Assembly (NCBI GenBank): GCA_004293905.1
Contig: RDZE01000031.1
Location: forward strand, 41,430 to 105,429
Length of the DNA: 64,000 nt
From: Cytophagales bacterium
GTDB taxonomy: Bacteria; Bacteroidota; Bacteroidia; Cytophagales; Microscillaceae
Direction: 5' to 3'
Made by a program: the position numbers and the translations under genes. This document shows, piece by piece, positions 50,831 to 60,700 of this stretch. The notes under the pieces are model-generated. The model had not been told where the DNA came from. It saw nothing but the letters and a program-made list of their open reading frames with translations, and ran no database searches. Position 1 is the first letter of the stretch, and every line of letters begins with the position of its first letter.

Positions 50831-51478
50831 TTATACATTCCTTTCTATGTGTGCCTTTACATACTGCAAGGCATTTATAATTTGTTTTAATTGGTTTTTA
50901 TCTGTCGCATCAAAGGCTTTGCTGGTAGTGTATTCCTTACCTGACAACACTACAAAAAACCAAAACTGACCAATGTTATACATGCCATAAATAGGGAAGT
51001 TCAAGCCATTGTTTTTGGCTTGTGCCGCGACCATAGCACTCAAAAGTTGCCCTTGTGGGTCTGTAACCACTTTGCGTTGGGCTTTGTATTCATTCAGAAA
51101 AAAGAAGGGTGTTTGTGGATCTTGTTTGCCTGTAGCTACTACCATTTCTACCCTTCCACGCAGGGTACAAGGATTGTTTTGGGTATCTGTAAGTTCTACT
51201 TGAAAAGTAGCTTCCATGAATGTACGATATTTGTTGGGTATATAAAAATCGACCATTTGCACAATAGGAAAAATAAAAAATGCTTTCATATCCTCTTCAT
51301 TCCAAAAATTGGCAAAATCTTGTAAAAATAAACGGTGCTTTTCGGTTATTCTCTCTTCTTCGGGTGTCAAAGGTTGCTGAAATTGTAACCAATCTTGCAT
51401 CAAGGGCATATTTTTTACAAAGTCAACTCCAAAGGTACGTTCTACCTCCTCTGTTTTCCACTTCTCAAAAGGTTTCAT
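50831..51478 (-). CDS. Hypothetical protein, possible PD-(D/E)XK nuclease fold
   Basis: A 215-residue soluble protein from the ATG at 51478. An upstream ATG at 51547 would extend into remnants of other genes, and a minus-strand TAACTTTG at 51506-51513 is a plausible -7 element for the shorter start. The central RGRVEMVVATG followed by FFFLNEYKAQRK resembles the D/E...ExK core of restriction-like nucleases, though the first acidic residue is Glu. Bacteroidota have many such short proteins near repeats. It lies between broken gene tails (upstream) and the intact cyclase (50 bp downstream). Confidence 0.6.
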   Translation of the reverse strand: MKPFEKWKTEEVERTFGVDFVKNMPLMQDWLQFQQPLTPEEERITEKHRLFLQDFANFWNEEDMKAFFIFPIVQMVDFYIPNKYRTFMEATFQVELTDTQNNPCTLRGRVEMVVATGKQDPQTPFFFLNEYKAQRKVVTDPQGQLLSAMVAAQAKNNGLNFPIYGMYNIGQFWFFVVLSGKEYTTSKAFDATDKNQLKQIINALQYVKAHIERNV

Positions 51479-51505
51479 ATACTTAAATTTTTGGTTTAGC
51501 TTACG

Positions 51506-51513
51506 CAAAGTTA
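51506..51513 (-). promoter_or_regulatory. -7 element for the gene starting at 51478
   Basis: Minus-strand TAACTTTG matches TAnnTTTG and lies 28 bp before the ATG, supporting that start. Confidence 0.5.
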
Positions 51514-51519
51514 CATTTT

Positions 51520-51567
51520 TTAGCTCAAAGCCTTGTACCTGTCCCAAAAACTTTCATTGGGTGCATC
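51520..51567 (-). pseudogene. Remnant: last 15 codons and stop of a cyclase gene
   Basis: The minus strand reads DAPNESFWDRYKALS and a stop. The intact cyclase at 48778 ends EPNESFWERYKNL and the pseudogene at 47242 ends EPNEKFWERHASL, so this is the tail of a third cyclase copy. Nothing of the cyclase domain precedes it; it abuts the phosphatase tail directly. Confidence 0.75.
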
Positions 51568-51568
51568 G

Positions 51569-51709
51569 CTACACCTTTATCCCCCAAACCAAGATGTCGT
51601 CTATTTGTCGTTCTTGGGCTTGGGCTATCCAACTATTGATGGTTTGTTCTAAATTTTTCTGCTGTTCATTGAGGGGTGCTTGGTGGATTTCTAAAAGTAG
51701 GTTTTTCAT
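51569..51709 (-). pseudogene. Remnant: C-terminal 46 codons of the TPR-SpoIIE phosphatase gene
   Basis: Bases 51568-51706 match 54398-54536, the 3' end of the intact phosphatase gene, with two mismatches in 139 bp. The frame (NLLLEIHQAPLNEQQKNLEQ through DDILVWGIKV and stop TAG) is unbroken. The match ends abruptly on the upstream side; a chance ATG at 51709 or 51721 would allow a 46-50 residue peptide. No catalytic part is present. Confidence 0.88.
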
Positions 51710-51853
51710 ATTAGAAAGCATAAACTTTTTGGTTCTATACAACTTTTTAATGCTTGAATAAAATTGACGAAATAATAAGTATTGGAAAAATAAAATTACG
51801 GGGTAATGTACTTATTTGCCATACTTTATAAGATTTATCTGATAAGTTTATTC

Positions 51854-54295
51854 TTATTTTAGAGGTAAAGAAAAGCTAAAACAACTCCCTTTGTTTTTTT
51901 CACTGTTTACCCAAATTTTTCCCCCATTGTTTTCTACTATTTCCTTACACAATTGTAATCCCAAACCTGTCCCTTTTTCACCACTTGTGCCATAGGTACT
52001 GAAGCTGTGATTCTTTTTGAATAATTTATTGACTTGCTCTTCTGTCATGCCCACGCCATTATCTGTTATTTGTAGTATCACAGAGTCTGTTGTTTTTTGG
52101 GCTATGATTTTGATTGTTCCTGCTTCATTTGTAAATTTGATGGCATTATTTATAAGATTTCTTAATATCAAACGTAAATGATTTTCATCTGCCCAAGCAG
52201 TTGTTTGAGGTGAAACTTCACTAAATAGTGTAATGTTTTTACTTTTGGCTATTTCTGAAAATAAGCTGATTTTTTCTTCTATTATCTTCTGGAGGTTTAT
52301 TACTGTGGGGTTCGCATCTAAACCTTCCATTTGTGAAATAGACCATTGTAAAAGATTTTCCAAAGTGCTTTGTACATTTTTAACATTTTTATGAAATGTT
52401 GGAACAAATTTATCTAATTCGTTAGTAGAAATAGCTCCAATGTTTAATAAATCTAAAAAACTTACCAAAGAATTAATAGGGCTTCTTAAGTCGTGCCCAA
52501 GTATAGCAAAAAGTTTGTATTTGGTTTCATTGGCTTCTGTTAGACTTTCTGTTTGGAGCGCAAGTTCTTCATTGATTTGCAAAATTTCTTCCTTCTGCTG
52601 AGCAATTTCTTCTTTAGCTTTTTTATGTTTTTGCCTACTTAGAAAGATTCGATATGCTAAAGCTACCACTACCAATAAAATAGCTAATATAAGGTAGATG
52701 ATGTATTGTTGTAATTGTTGGGCTTCCTTTTCTTTTAGCACTTCTATCTCTCGCATTTTTTTCTCTGTGTTAAGTTGTCTTTCTCTTGCTTTAAGATTAT
52801 CGGCTTCTAATTGTGTTTTTTGGGCAAGTGTGTAGAGGCTGTCTTGTTTATGTTTATCTTTTTCACGTAGGGCAAGGTTACGCAATCTATCTGCTTCGAG
52901 TTGTTTCTCAATGGCAAGTTTGGCATTTTTTTGTCTTTCGGCATCTATGCGTTGTAGCTCGGCATCTTTTTTAAAGGTTTCTTCATTTTTTTTGGCGATT
53001 TCATTGTCTTTGTTCAGAATTTCTATTTCTTTTTGTTTTTTCTCTATTTCTACTTTTGCTTCTAAGTCAGCAATGGCTTTGACTCTATCTACATTAAAGA
53101 TACTATCAGTTGTTAATTTATATAATTCATGATATTCAAGGGCTTTTACATAATCACCTTTAAGTTTATAGCTTTCGTAAAGTGTTTTGCTTGCGTCTTT
53201 GATTTCTGCGGGTACTTTGATTTCTTGGGCTATTTGGAGGCTTTTTTGGGCGTATTCTATGCTTTGCTCATAGTCTTGCTGTTGTTGATAAACTTGTGCA
53301 AGTCCATTAAGCGGATAGGTAAGTAAACGTTTATCTCCTATTTCTTCTCCTATTTTCAGGCTTTTTTGGTAGTATTCCAATGCTAAAGGATAATTGCCTT
53401 GATTTTGGTAAATAATGCCTATGTTATTCAAACTACTACTTATACCTCGTCTATCTCCTAACTCTTCTCTTATTTTCAGGCTTTTTTGGTAGTATTCCAA
53501 TGCCAAAGGATAATTACCTTGATTACGGTGTATTTGACCTATGTTATTCAAACTACTACTTATACCTCGTCTATCTCCTAACTCTTCTTTTATTTTCAGG
53601 CTTTTTTGGTAGTATTCCAATGCCAAAGGGTAATTACCTTGATTGTCGTAAGTAACACCTATGTTATTCAAGCTTATGCCTATATTTTGTTTATCTCCTA
53701 TTTCTTCTCCTATTTTCAGGCTTTTTTGGTAGTATTCCAATGCCAAAGGGTAATTGCCTTGATTGGCGTAAATATTGGCTATATTATTCAAAATTGCACT
53801 TATACCTCGTCTATCTCCTAATTCTTCTCTTATTTTCAGGCTTTTTTGGTAGTATTCCAATGCCAAAGGGTAATTGCCTTGATTGGCGTAAATATTTCCT
53901 ATGTTATTCAAACTATTGCCCATACCTTTTTTATCCCCTATTTCTTCATATATTTTCAGGCTTTTTTGAAGGTATTCTAATGCCAAAGAGTGATTGCCTT
54001 TCGCAAAATTGCCTATTCCAATGTTATTCCAAGCCTGTCCTATTCCTTTCTCGAACCCTATTTTTTCGCTCATCTCAAGGGCTTTTTGGGCAATAGAGAT
54101 GCAAGTATCAGGCTTGCTATTTCTATACTCAAAAGCAATAGAAGTGAGTGCCATGATGCGGATTGTATCGTGTCTTGCAGTGTTATACACATGCAGGAGA
54201 CTGTCTAAGGCTTTTTGGTTTTGGGCTTGTGTGAAAGTTGAGAGCCATAGTGATAAAAATAAAACACACAAACACGTATTCAGGGCTGGACGCAT
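51854..54295 (-). CDS. TPR-containing sensor histidine kinase
   Basis: An 813-residue kinase. Parts: signal peptide (about 1-24), an array of TPRs (about 75-350) outside the inner membrane, a long coiled coil (about 390-530; many EKQ/DAERQKNAKL repeats), one membrane helix (about 532-552), then HisKA with the phospho-acceptor His in LGHDLRSPINS (about 602). HATPase motifs are NLINNAIKFTN, DNGVGM and GTGLGL. All catalytic boxes are intact and there is no receiver domain. Six TPR units are near-identical 120-bp DNA repeats. It shares TPR and coiled-coil layout with the adjacent phosphatase, 103 bp away, so the pair probably arose by duplication and domain swap. Confidence 0.93.
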   Translation of the reverse strand: MRPALNTCLCVLFLSLWLSTFTQAQNQKALDSLLHVYNTARHDTIRIMALTSIAFEYRNSKPDTCISIAQKALEMSEKIGFEKGIGQAWNNIGIGNFAKGNHSLALEYLQKSLKIYEEIGDKKGMGNSLNNIGNIYANQGNYPLALEYYQKSLKIREELGDRRGISAILNNIANIYANQGNYPLALEYYQKSLKIGEEIGDKQNIGISLNNIGVTYDNQGNYPLALEYYQKSLKIKEELGDRRGISSSLNNIGQIHRNQGNYPLALEYYQKSLKIREELGDRRGISSSLNNIGIIYQNQGNYPLALEYYQKSLKIGEEIGDKRLLTYPLNGLAQVYQQQQDYEQSIEYAQKSLQIAQEIKVPAEIKDASKTLYESYKLKGDYVKALEYHELYKLTTDSIFNVDRVKAIADLEAKVEIEKKQKEIEILNKDNEIAKKNEETFKKDAELQRIDAERQKNAKLAIEKQLEADRLRNLALREKDKHKQDSLYTLAQKTQLEADNLKARERQLNTEKKMREIEVLKEKEAQQLQQYIIYLILAILLVVVALAYRIFLSRQKHKKAKEEIAQQKEEILQINEELALQTESLTEANETKYKLFAILGHDLRSPINSLVSFLDLLNIGAISTNELDKFVPTFHKNVKNVQSTLENLLQWSISQMEGLDANPTVINLQKIIEEKISLFSEIAKSKNITLFSEVSPQTTAWADENHLRLILRNLINNAIKFTNEAGTIKIIAQKTTDSVILQITDNGVGMTEEQVNKLFKKNHSFSTYGTSGEKGTGLGLQLCKEIVENNGGKIWVNSEKNKGSCFSFSLPLK
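53341..54060. repeat. Six tandem 120-bp repeats encoding TPR units
   Basis: Units start at 53341, 53461, 53581, 53701, 53821 and 53941, exactly 120 bp apart. A 30-base core beginning TATTTTCAGGCTTTTTTGGT is identical in the first five; the sixth is diverged. Each encodes one 40-residue TPR (core NYPLALEYYQKSLKI). Confidence 0.92.
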
Positions 54296-54398
54296 TGGGT
54301 TATTTTCTATAAAATGATTAGAGTATACTTTACTTTCTGATAAGCAATAATAGTACTTTTTGTAATCAATTCAAAAAAAAATGAGTTTTTTATCAAAG

Positions 54399-56789
54399 CT
54401 ACACCTTTATCCCCCAAACCAAGATGTCATCTATTTGTCGTTCTTGGGCTTGGGCTATCCAACTATTGATGGTTTGTTCTAAATTTTTCTGCTGTTCATT
54501 GAGGGGTGCTTGGTGAATTTCTAAAAGTAGGTTTTTGAGCCTTGCAATGGTAAATTTTTTTCCTTCTTTGCCTCCAAATTGGTCTTGGAAGCCATCAGAA
54601 AAGAGGTAGAAAGTAGTAGGTTCTTCGATAGAGATAGCGTGTTGAGTAAAAAGCCTTTCCGCTTCTCTCTGCTCCCCACCGATGGCTTTTCTATCGCCTC
54701 TAATATGAAATAAGGTATTATTTTGAAAATATATGAGAGGGTTGTGCGCACCTGCATAGTGAGCTGTTTTCATTTTTTTATCTACCACCAAAAGGCTTAA
54801 ATCCATACCATCGCGGTTGTCTGTTTCTTCTTGTTTGAGGGCTATTCTTACTCTTTTGTGCAGTTCATTGAGTATTTCGTTGGCAGTAGTGATGCGCCTG
54901 TTTTGTATGATTTCGTCAAGTATTTCGGAGGTGATCATGGTCATAAAAGCCCCCGGTACGCCGTGCCCTGTGCAATCTATGGCGGCAATAATCATTTTTT
55001 CTTCTACTACTTGGAAGTAATAAAAATCGCCACTGACCATTTCAAGAGGTTGGAAAAGAATGAAATTTTGGGGTAAGTATTGCTGAAGGATTTCGGAGGT
55101 AGGAAGAATGGCTTTTTGAATCCGTTGTGCGTGTGCGATGCTGTCGCGTATGGCTTGGCTTTTGAGGGCTATTTCGTCTTTTTGTTCATTTACGGTGTGT
55201 AGTGTGGTTTGTAATTCTTCGTTGATTTGTTGTATTTCTTCTTTCTGAATGGCGAGTTGTTCTTTGGCATTTTTTTCTTTTTGGCGGCTTCGGTAAATAA
55301 AATAAGCCAAAATGAGTACGGAACATAAAATAGTGATTACTAAATAATTGATGTACTGTTGTAATTCTTTTTCTTCTTTTTCACTGAGTAGTTCCAATTG
55401 TCGTGCTTGGCTTTCTGCTTTGAGTTGTGTTTCTTTTATTTTTAGGTTATCTGCTTCTAATTGTTTTTGTTGGGCTAATATTCTTAGGCTATCTTGTTTG
55501 TGTTGGTCTTTTTCTTGGCGTGCCAATGCAAGCAATCTATCTGCTTCGGCTTGTTTTTCGAGGGCAAGTTTGGCATTTTTTTGCCTTTCGGCTTCTATGC
55601 GTTGTAGGGCGTTGTCTTTTTCTAAAAGTTCTTTGTTTTTGCTCAGAATACTTATCTCTTTTTGTTTGATTTCGAGGGTGGCTTGGTTTTCTAAGTTGGC
55701 TATTTTTTGGGCTTTATCTGCATTGAATACGCTATCGCTTGTATTTTTATAAAGTTCGTGGTAATAAAGGGCTTCAGTATAGTTTTCTTTCAGTTTGTAG
55801 GCTTGATAAAGCGTTTCGGAAAGAAGTTTTACCTCTACCAATGCTTTGATTTCTTGTGCTAAAAGCAATCCTTTTTGGGCACTTTCTATGCTTTGGTCAT
55901 ATTCTCCTTGTTTTTGTTGTATTTGGGCAATGCTATTGAGGTTATTGGCGATGCCTCTCTTGTTTTGTATGGCTTCGTTGAGTGGTATTGCTTTTTGTTG
56001 GTATTCTAAGGCAAGCGCATAATTGGCTTGTTTGGCATAAATATTCCCAATATTGTTCATGGTTTCTGCCATGCCTCTTTTGTCTTGTATTTCTTGGCGT
56101 ATCTTTAGGGCTTTTTGGTGGTACTCGAGGGCTAAATCGTCTTTGGCTTGACTTGCATATACAAAACCCATATTGTTATAGCTTATTCCGATGCCTCTTT
56201 TGTCATTTACTTCTTCATAAATTTTCAATCCGCGTTGGTGGTATTCTAAGGCAAGGGCATAGTTCGATTGGTTGTTATAAATCACCCCAATATTACTCAA
56301 GTTGCCCGCCATATTGATTTTATTCTGAAAACCTTCATTGATTTTGTAGGCACTGAAATAGTATTGCAAGGCTTGTGGGTAGTTGGCTTGGAAGGAATTA
56401 ATGAGCCCTAAGTTATTATAACAAGCACTCATTCCTGCTTTGTCATTGATTTTTTCAAAAATGACCAATGCTTTTTCGTAGTATGAGCGTGCTATGTTGT
56501 ATTCTGTTTGTACATAATACCCTACGCCTATTCGGTTATAAGCCCAAGCCTGCCCTCTGATAAATTGGATAGACTCGCTAAGTCGTAATGCTTGGTTACC
56601 TAATACAATAGAGGTATCAGGATTGGTACTTCTGTATTCGAAAGCCAAGCCCGTCAGAGCGAATATGCGTATAGTATCGTTTGATGCTGTTTTATATACC
56701 TGCATCAAACTATCTATAATCGTTTTATTTTGGGCTTTTGCACTAAAAGTGAGAAGAATGCAAAATAGTAACACAAAATATTTTTTCAT
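54399..56789 (-). CDS. TPR-containing SpoIIE/PP2C-type serine phosphatase
   Basis: A 796-residue protein with signal peptide (MKKYFVLLFCILLTFSAKAQ), about seven TPRs (residues 65-320), a long coiled coil (about 360-490), one membrane helix (about 485-505), a further coiled linker, and a C-terminal SpoIIE phosphatase domain (about 560-796). Metal-binding Asp residues are visible in MVSGDFYYFQ, AAIDCTGHGVPGAFM and YLFSDGFQDQFGG. Such enzymes dephosphorylate STAS or SiaC-like switch proteins; SiaA is of this class, so the SiaC protein at 33569 is a candidate substrate. Its last 139 bp are duplicated at 51568-51706. Confidence 0.93.
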   Translation of the reverse strand: MKKYFVLLFCILLTFSAKAQNKTIIDSLMQVYKTASNDTIRIFALTGLAFEYRSTNPDTSIVLGNQALRLSESIQFIRGQAWAYNRIGVGYYVQTEYNIARSYYEKALVIFEKINDKAGMSACYNNLGLINSFQANYPQALQYYFSAYKINEGFQNKINMAGNLSNIGVIYNNQSNYALALEYHQRGLKIYEEVNDKRGIGISYNNMGFVYASQAKDDLALEYHQKALKIRQEIQDKRGMAETMNNIGNIYAKQANYALALEYQQKAIPLNEAIQNKRGIANNLNSIAQIQQKQGEYDQSIESAQKGLLLAQEIKALVEVKLLSETLYQAYKLKENYTEALYYHELYKNTSDSVFNADKAQKIANLENQATLEIKQKEISILSKNKELLEKDNALQRIEAERQKNAKLALEKQAEADRLLALARQEKDQHKQDSLRILAQQKQLEADNLKIKETQLKAESQARQLELLSEKEEKELQQYINYLVITILCSVLILAYFIYRSRQKEKNAKEQLAIQKEEIQQINEELQTTLHTVNEQKDEIALKSQAIRDSIAHAQRIQKAILPTSEILQQYLPQNFILFQPLEMVSGDFYYFQVVEEKMIIAAIDCTGHGVPGAFMTMITSEILDEIIQNRRITTANEILNELHKRVRIALKQEETDNRDGMDLSLLVVDKKMKTAHYAGAHNPLIYFQNNTLFHIRGDRKAIGGEQREAERLFTQHAISIEEPTTFYLFSDGFQDQFGGKEGKKFTIARLKNLLLEIHQAPLNEQQKNLEQTINSWIAQAQERQIDDILVWGIKV

Positions 56790-56861
56790 ATCAAACTATT
56801 TTGTTGCAATGTATAAAAACTTTTGTTGAAATCAAGTATATATTGTTTTTCAAAAAAAAAC

Positions 56862-56894
56862 TTTCTGAAATTTGGATATGTTTTCAGAAAGTTT
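56862..56894 (-). terminator. Rho-independent terminator of the secreted protein gene
   Basis: A perfect 13-bp stem (56868-56880 with 56882-56894) has only a single base between the arms, so the inner pairs must open to form the loop. On the minus strand it runs into a T tract. It begins 35 bp after the stop at 56929. Confidence 0.75.
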
Positions 56895-56928
56895 CGATGA
56901 TTTTTTTTAGAAAATAATCCGAAGGGAT

Positions 56929-57633
56929 TTATTCACCAAATAAATACAGTGTTCCAAATTTTTGCCCTAAAGGAGCTTTAAAAAGAACAACTTCGCTCAT
57001 TCCTAAAACTGCCTTCAGTTTTCCATCTTTAGCCGAAGTAAAAATTAAGTCAAAAGTTATTTCATCTACTACGGCAATAAGATTTTCTTCCACACCTGTT
57101 TTTCCTTTGTACACTATCATTAGTTCGCCTGGGGCTGTTCCTTCTTGCGAATCTTCGGCGATGAGTTGAATATTGGTATCTGGGTCTTCAAATTTTTTCC
57201 AAAAACCTTCACGTACATAAGAGAGAACATCTGCCGAAAGAGGGTCTAAGTATTGTACTTTGTCATTTTTAGCGTCTATTTGTAAAAATTCACGTCTTTC
57301 GCTTTCCCCTTCATTGTTCACAATCAGTACTATTCCCATAGGCGAAAAACCTACTACTGCTTGGTACTCAAGAGGAAAGGCAGGGGGCAAGAACGAAAAC
57401 TCGAAAATCATTTCGTCTGGTTTGTGGTTCTGTTTTTTGATTTCTACATAACTAAGAGGACCCATTCCTACACCATAAGCAATGCCCGATATTTTAGAAC
57501 CGTCCCAATCTACAAGGATAAGTTCTTTGGTTTCGGGGCAAAAGAAACTACCCATTGGCGCGGGAGATTGCGCTTTCGCATTTTGTTTTATGATGAAAAA
57601 TGAAACAAAAAGGAGTAAAATTATTTTTTTCAT
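56929..57633 (-). CDS. Secreted protein of unknown function
   Basis: A 234-residue protein with a signal peptide (MKKIILLLFVSFFIIKQNAKAQ). The mature part is beta-rich (FFCPETKELILVDWDG, VGFSPMGIVLIVNNEGESE, PGELMIVYKGKTG) without any motif I know. It has a single Cys and no membrane segment after the signal, and probably stays in the periplasm or outer membrane. It stands alone between a terminator and a divergent large gene. Nothing links it to the signalling genes on its left. Confidence 0.65.
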   Translation of the reverse strand: MKKIILLLFVSFFIIKQNAKAQSPAPMGSFFCPETKELILVDWDGSKISGIAYGVGMGPLSYVEIKKQNHKPDEMIFEFSFLPPAFPLEYQAVVGFSPMGIVLIVNNEGESERREFLQIDAKNDKVQYLDPLSADVLSYVREGFWKKFEDPDTNIQLIAEDSQEGTAPGELMIVYKGKTGVEENLIAVVDEITFDLIFTSAKDGKLKAVLGMSEVVLFKAPLGQKFGTLYLFGE

Positions 57634-57756
57634 GTTTTTTTAATTTATTAATGATTATCACATTCTGAAATAGATAATACGAATAAATCACTTTTAATGC
57701 TACTTTTTTTTAAGTAATTTCATAAAGGCATTATATTGGTTTATAGAACTATGTAT

Positions 57757-57764
57757 TAAATTTG
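57757..57764 (+). promoter_or_regulatory. -7 element for the large outer-membrane protein gene
   Basis: TAAATTTG matches TAnnTTTG, 7 bp before the ATG at 57771. ATTG at 57735-57738 is near the expected -33 position. A start this close implies a very short or absent leader. Confidence 0.5.
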
Positions 57765-57770
57765 TAAGTG

Positions 57771-60700
57771 ATGATTTTTCGCCCTTCTTTTTTGTGTTTC
57801 ATTAAGTTAGTTTGGGATACTTTCCCAAATAATTGGAGGGTTTTTAGTATTTTCTTGGTTCTTTTTTTCTTGTTTTCAGTTGCTAATGCCCAATTGCCCT
57901 ATAAAGAAAAAAAAATAGTATGGACAGAAAAAGCCATTGTTTTAGATTCGCTTACTTTACTCCAACAAAGTATTAGTCTATCAGGGGTAGATACCAACGC
58001 GATTAGCTTTGAGTACCAAAGTACAGACAACAGCATTGTTTTGAAAAAAAAAAAACTGACCGATGAAACGCCTGCTTTTGTAACCATTCGATACCAAACC
58101 CTGCCTTTTGCTTTTCATCAGCCTCACTTCAAAAGAAACCCCAAAGAATATGACAACCAAAAAATATATGAAGACATAGAGATTTTTGACCCCAAAAATG
58201 CTTTTAAAGACCCACGTGAAGAGTTATTTGCTACTCAAGAGATAGAAAAAACAGGTAATCTTACTCGAGGTATTTCTTTTGGTAATACCCAAAGTATTTT
58301 TGTGAACTCTGCGCTCAATTTGCAATTAGAAGGCAAACTCAGCAAAGACATACGCCTCAAAGCCGCCATTTCTGACCAAAATATCCCTTACCAGCCCGAT
58401 GGCAATACTCAACAAATACAAGAATTTGACCGTGTTTTTGTAGAGTTAAGCCACCCCAACGCTACCCTTGCTGCTGGCGATATCGTACTACGCAATGCCG
58501 ATAATTATTTTCTAAAATACTATAAGAATGTGCAAGGAGGGCAACTTACACTCCGTTATTTCAAAGATTCTCTCCAGAACAATACCCATAGCCAAGTAGC
58601 CATAGGGGTAGCCAAAGGAAAATTTGCCTCTATCAGCCTCAATGCCATAGAAGGCGTACAAGGTCCTTATCGCTTATCGTTGCCCAATGCTAATTTTTTG
58701 ATTGTTCTTGCTAATTCCGAAAAAATATTCATTGATGGGCGTTTGCTGAGGCGTGGTTTCAATGACGATTATACCATTGACTACAACACGGGCGAGGTCT
58801 TTTTTACGCCCAATGTGCTCATTACCCGTTTTACACGTATCAGAGTAGATTTCGAATATGCCGACCGCCTCTACAATCGCCCCATTATTACCGCTTCACA
58901 TCAGCAAAAAATAGCTAAGGGTAGCCTTTGGGTAGGCTTTTATCAGGAAGCCGACAATGTGCAAAACCCGCGCGGCATTTCTCTTTCCGCACAAGACCAA
59001 CAACGCCTCAATGAAGCAGGTGATGACCCTTCGTTGGCACTCATCAGTGGGGTAGATTCAGTGGAATTTGTTGCGGGTCAAATACGCTATGCGCGCCGCG
59101 ATACTACACTCATCAATGGGCAAAGATTTAATGGCGTTTATATTTACAGTACGCGCCCCAATGAGGCTTTTTTCAGAGTAGTTTTTGCCAATGTAGGACA
59201 AGGAAAAGGCGATTACATACAGCTCAATACTACCCTCAATGGGCAAGTATTTCAATGGGTAGCCCCTATCAATGGAGTGCCTCAAGGTAGTTTTGCCCCC
59301 ATTCGAATATTGCCTACCCCTACCAAAAAACAAATGACGGCAATGCGTTGGGAAATGCCTATTTTGCAAGAAAAAGCACAATTTTGGCTTGAAGCTACCT
59401 TCACAGACAACGACCTCAACCTCTTTTCCACACGCGACAATGACGACAATCAGGGTTGGGCTTCTTGGGTTGGGTATAGACAAAAAAATGCGAAAAATTT
59501 TTTTTGGCAAGTAGATTATGAATTCAATAGTCTCTTTTTTAACCCCATTGACCGCTTTCGTAGCATAGAATTTGACCGCGATTGGACACCCGCCACACAA
59601 GATACCGCAACCGCTGAAAACCAAATTTATAGGTTCATGGTGGGTTGGAAAAAACCACATCTTCAACCTTTTATTGATTCCTTGCAAGCATTAGTACCCA
59701 CAGGGTATCGTGCCGAAGACATAGAAAGACCTATCTATGGACAAATTTTTCAACAAGAACATTGGATATACCAAGCCAATTACCGCCAAAATGGAGACAA
59801 AGTAAATGGGTGGCAACAACTTTTCAGTGCCGAAAAATGGTGGAAATGGCTACGATTCAAAACCCAAGTCTTTTGGCTTTCTAACCAAACCCCTCAGCTC
59901 GAAAGTGAGTGGCAACGAATGACCACAGAGTTCGCTTTTCCCTTCGGAAAAAAACAAGATAAAAGTATAGGTTATGTATTCCAATGGGATAAAAATACAC
60001 TCAAAAACCCTCTAAATGACTCAATAGTAGGCACATTGATGAATTTTGAGGAACATCGCTTTTTTTTCAAACAACAAAGCAAATATTTTAATCTATACAC
60101 TGATTACGCCTACCGACAAGATTATAACCCACAAGAGGGTTTGTTGCAATTGGGCAATACTTCGCACACAGCACAACTACACCTACAAGCACAAGGGCTA
60201 CAAATAAGGGTTAATTATAGGCAAATGAGCACTTTTTTAGCTAACCAAAGCGATGCAAAATCTGAAGAAAACCTTACCACAAGATTGGATTGGACAAAGA
60301 GTTTTGCCAAAAAAAGTATCGTTTCTGAACTTACCCTCACCACCTCTACAGCACAGGAACTACGCCGCGAGTTTAGTTATTTGCCCATCAACAACCGCGA
60401 AGGTACACACACTTGGCGCGATGACAATGGCGATAATATCCAAGATTTGAATGAGTTCTACATAGCCCTGAACCCTGATGAGCGCAATTTTATTAAAATA
60501 TTTATACCCACAAACGAGTATATCAGTGCCTATGCCAATGGTTTTATATATCGTCTGCAACTTACTGCGCCTAAACATTGGAGAGGAATTGTAGGAAAAA
60601 TCTCTAATAATCTATCTTGGAGTATCAACAAGCGCATACAAGACAATGACCTTTGGCAACGGTTTATTCCCTTTGCCGAAACTGCCCAAGAAAACCAAAC

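Noticed and set aside
53341..54060. CRISPR-like regular repeats
   Set aside because: The 120-bp period is a multiple of three and encodes 40-residue TPRs within one long kinase frame; there are no unique spacers or cas genes.
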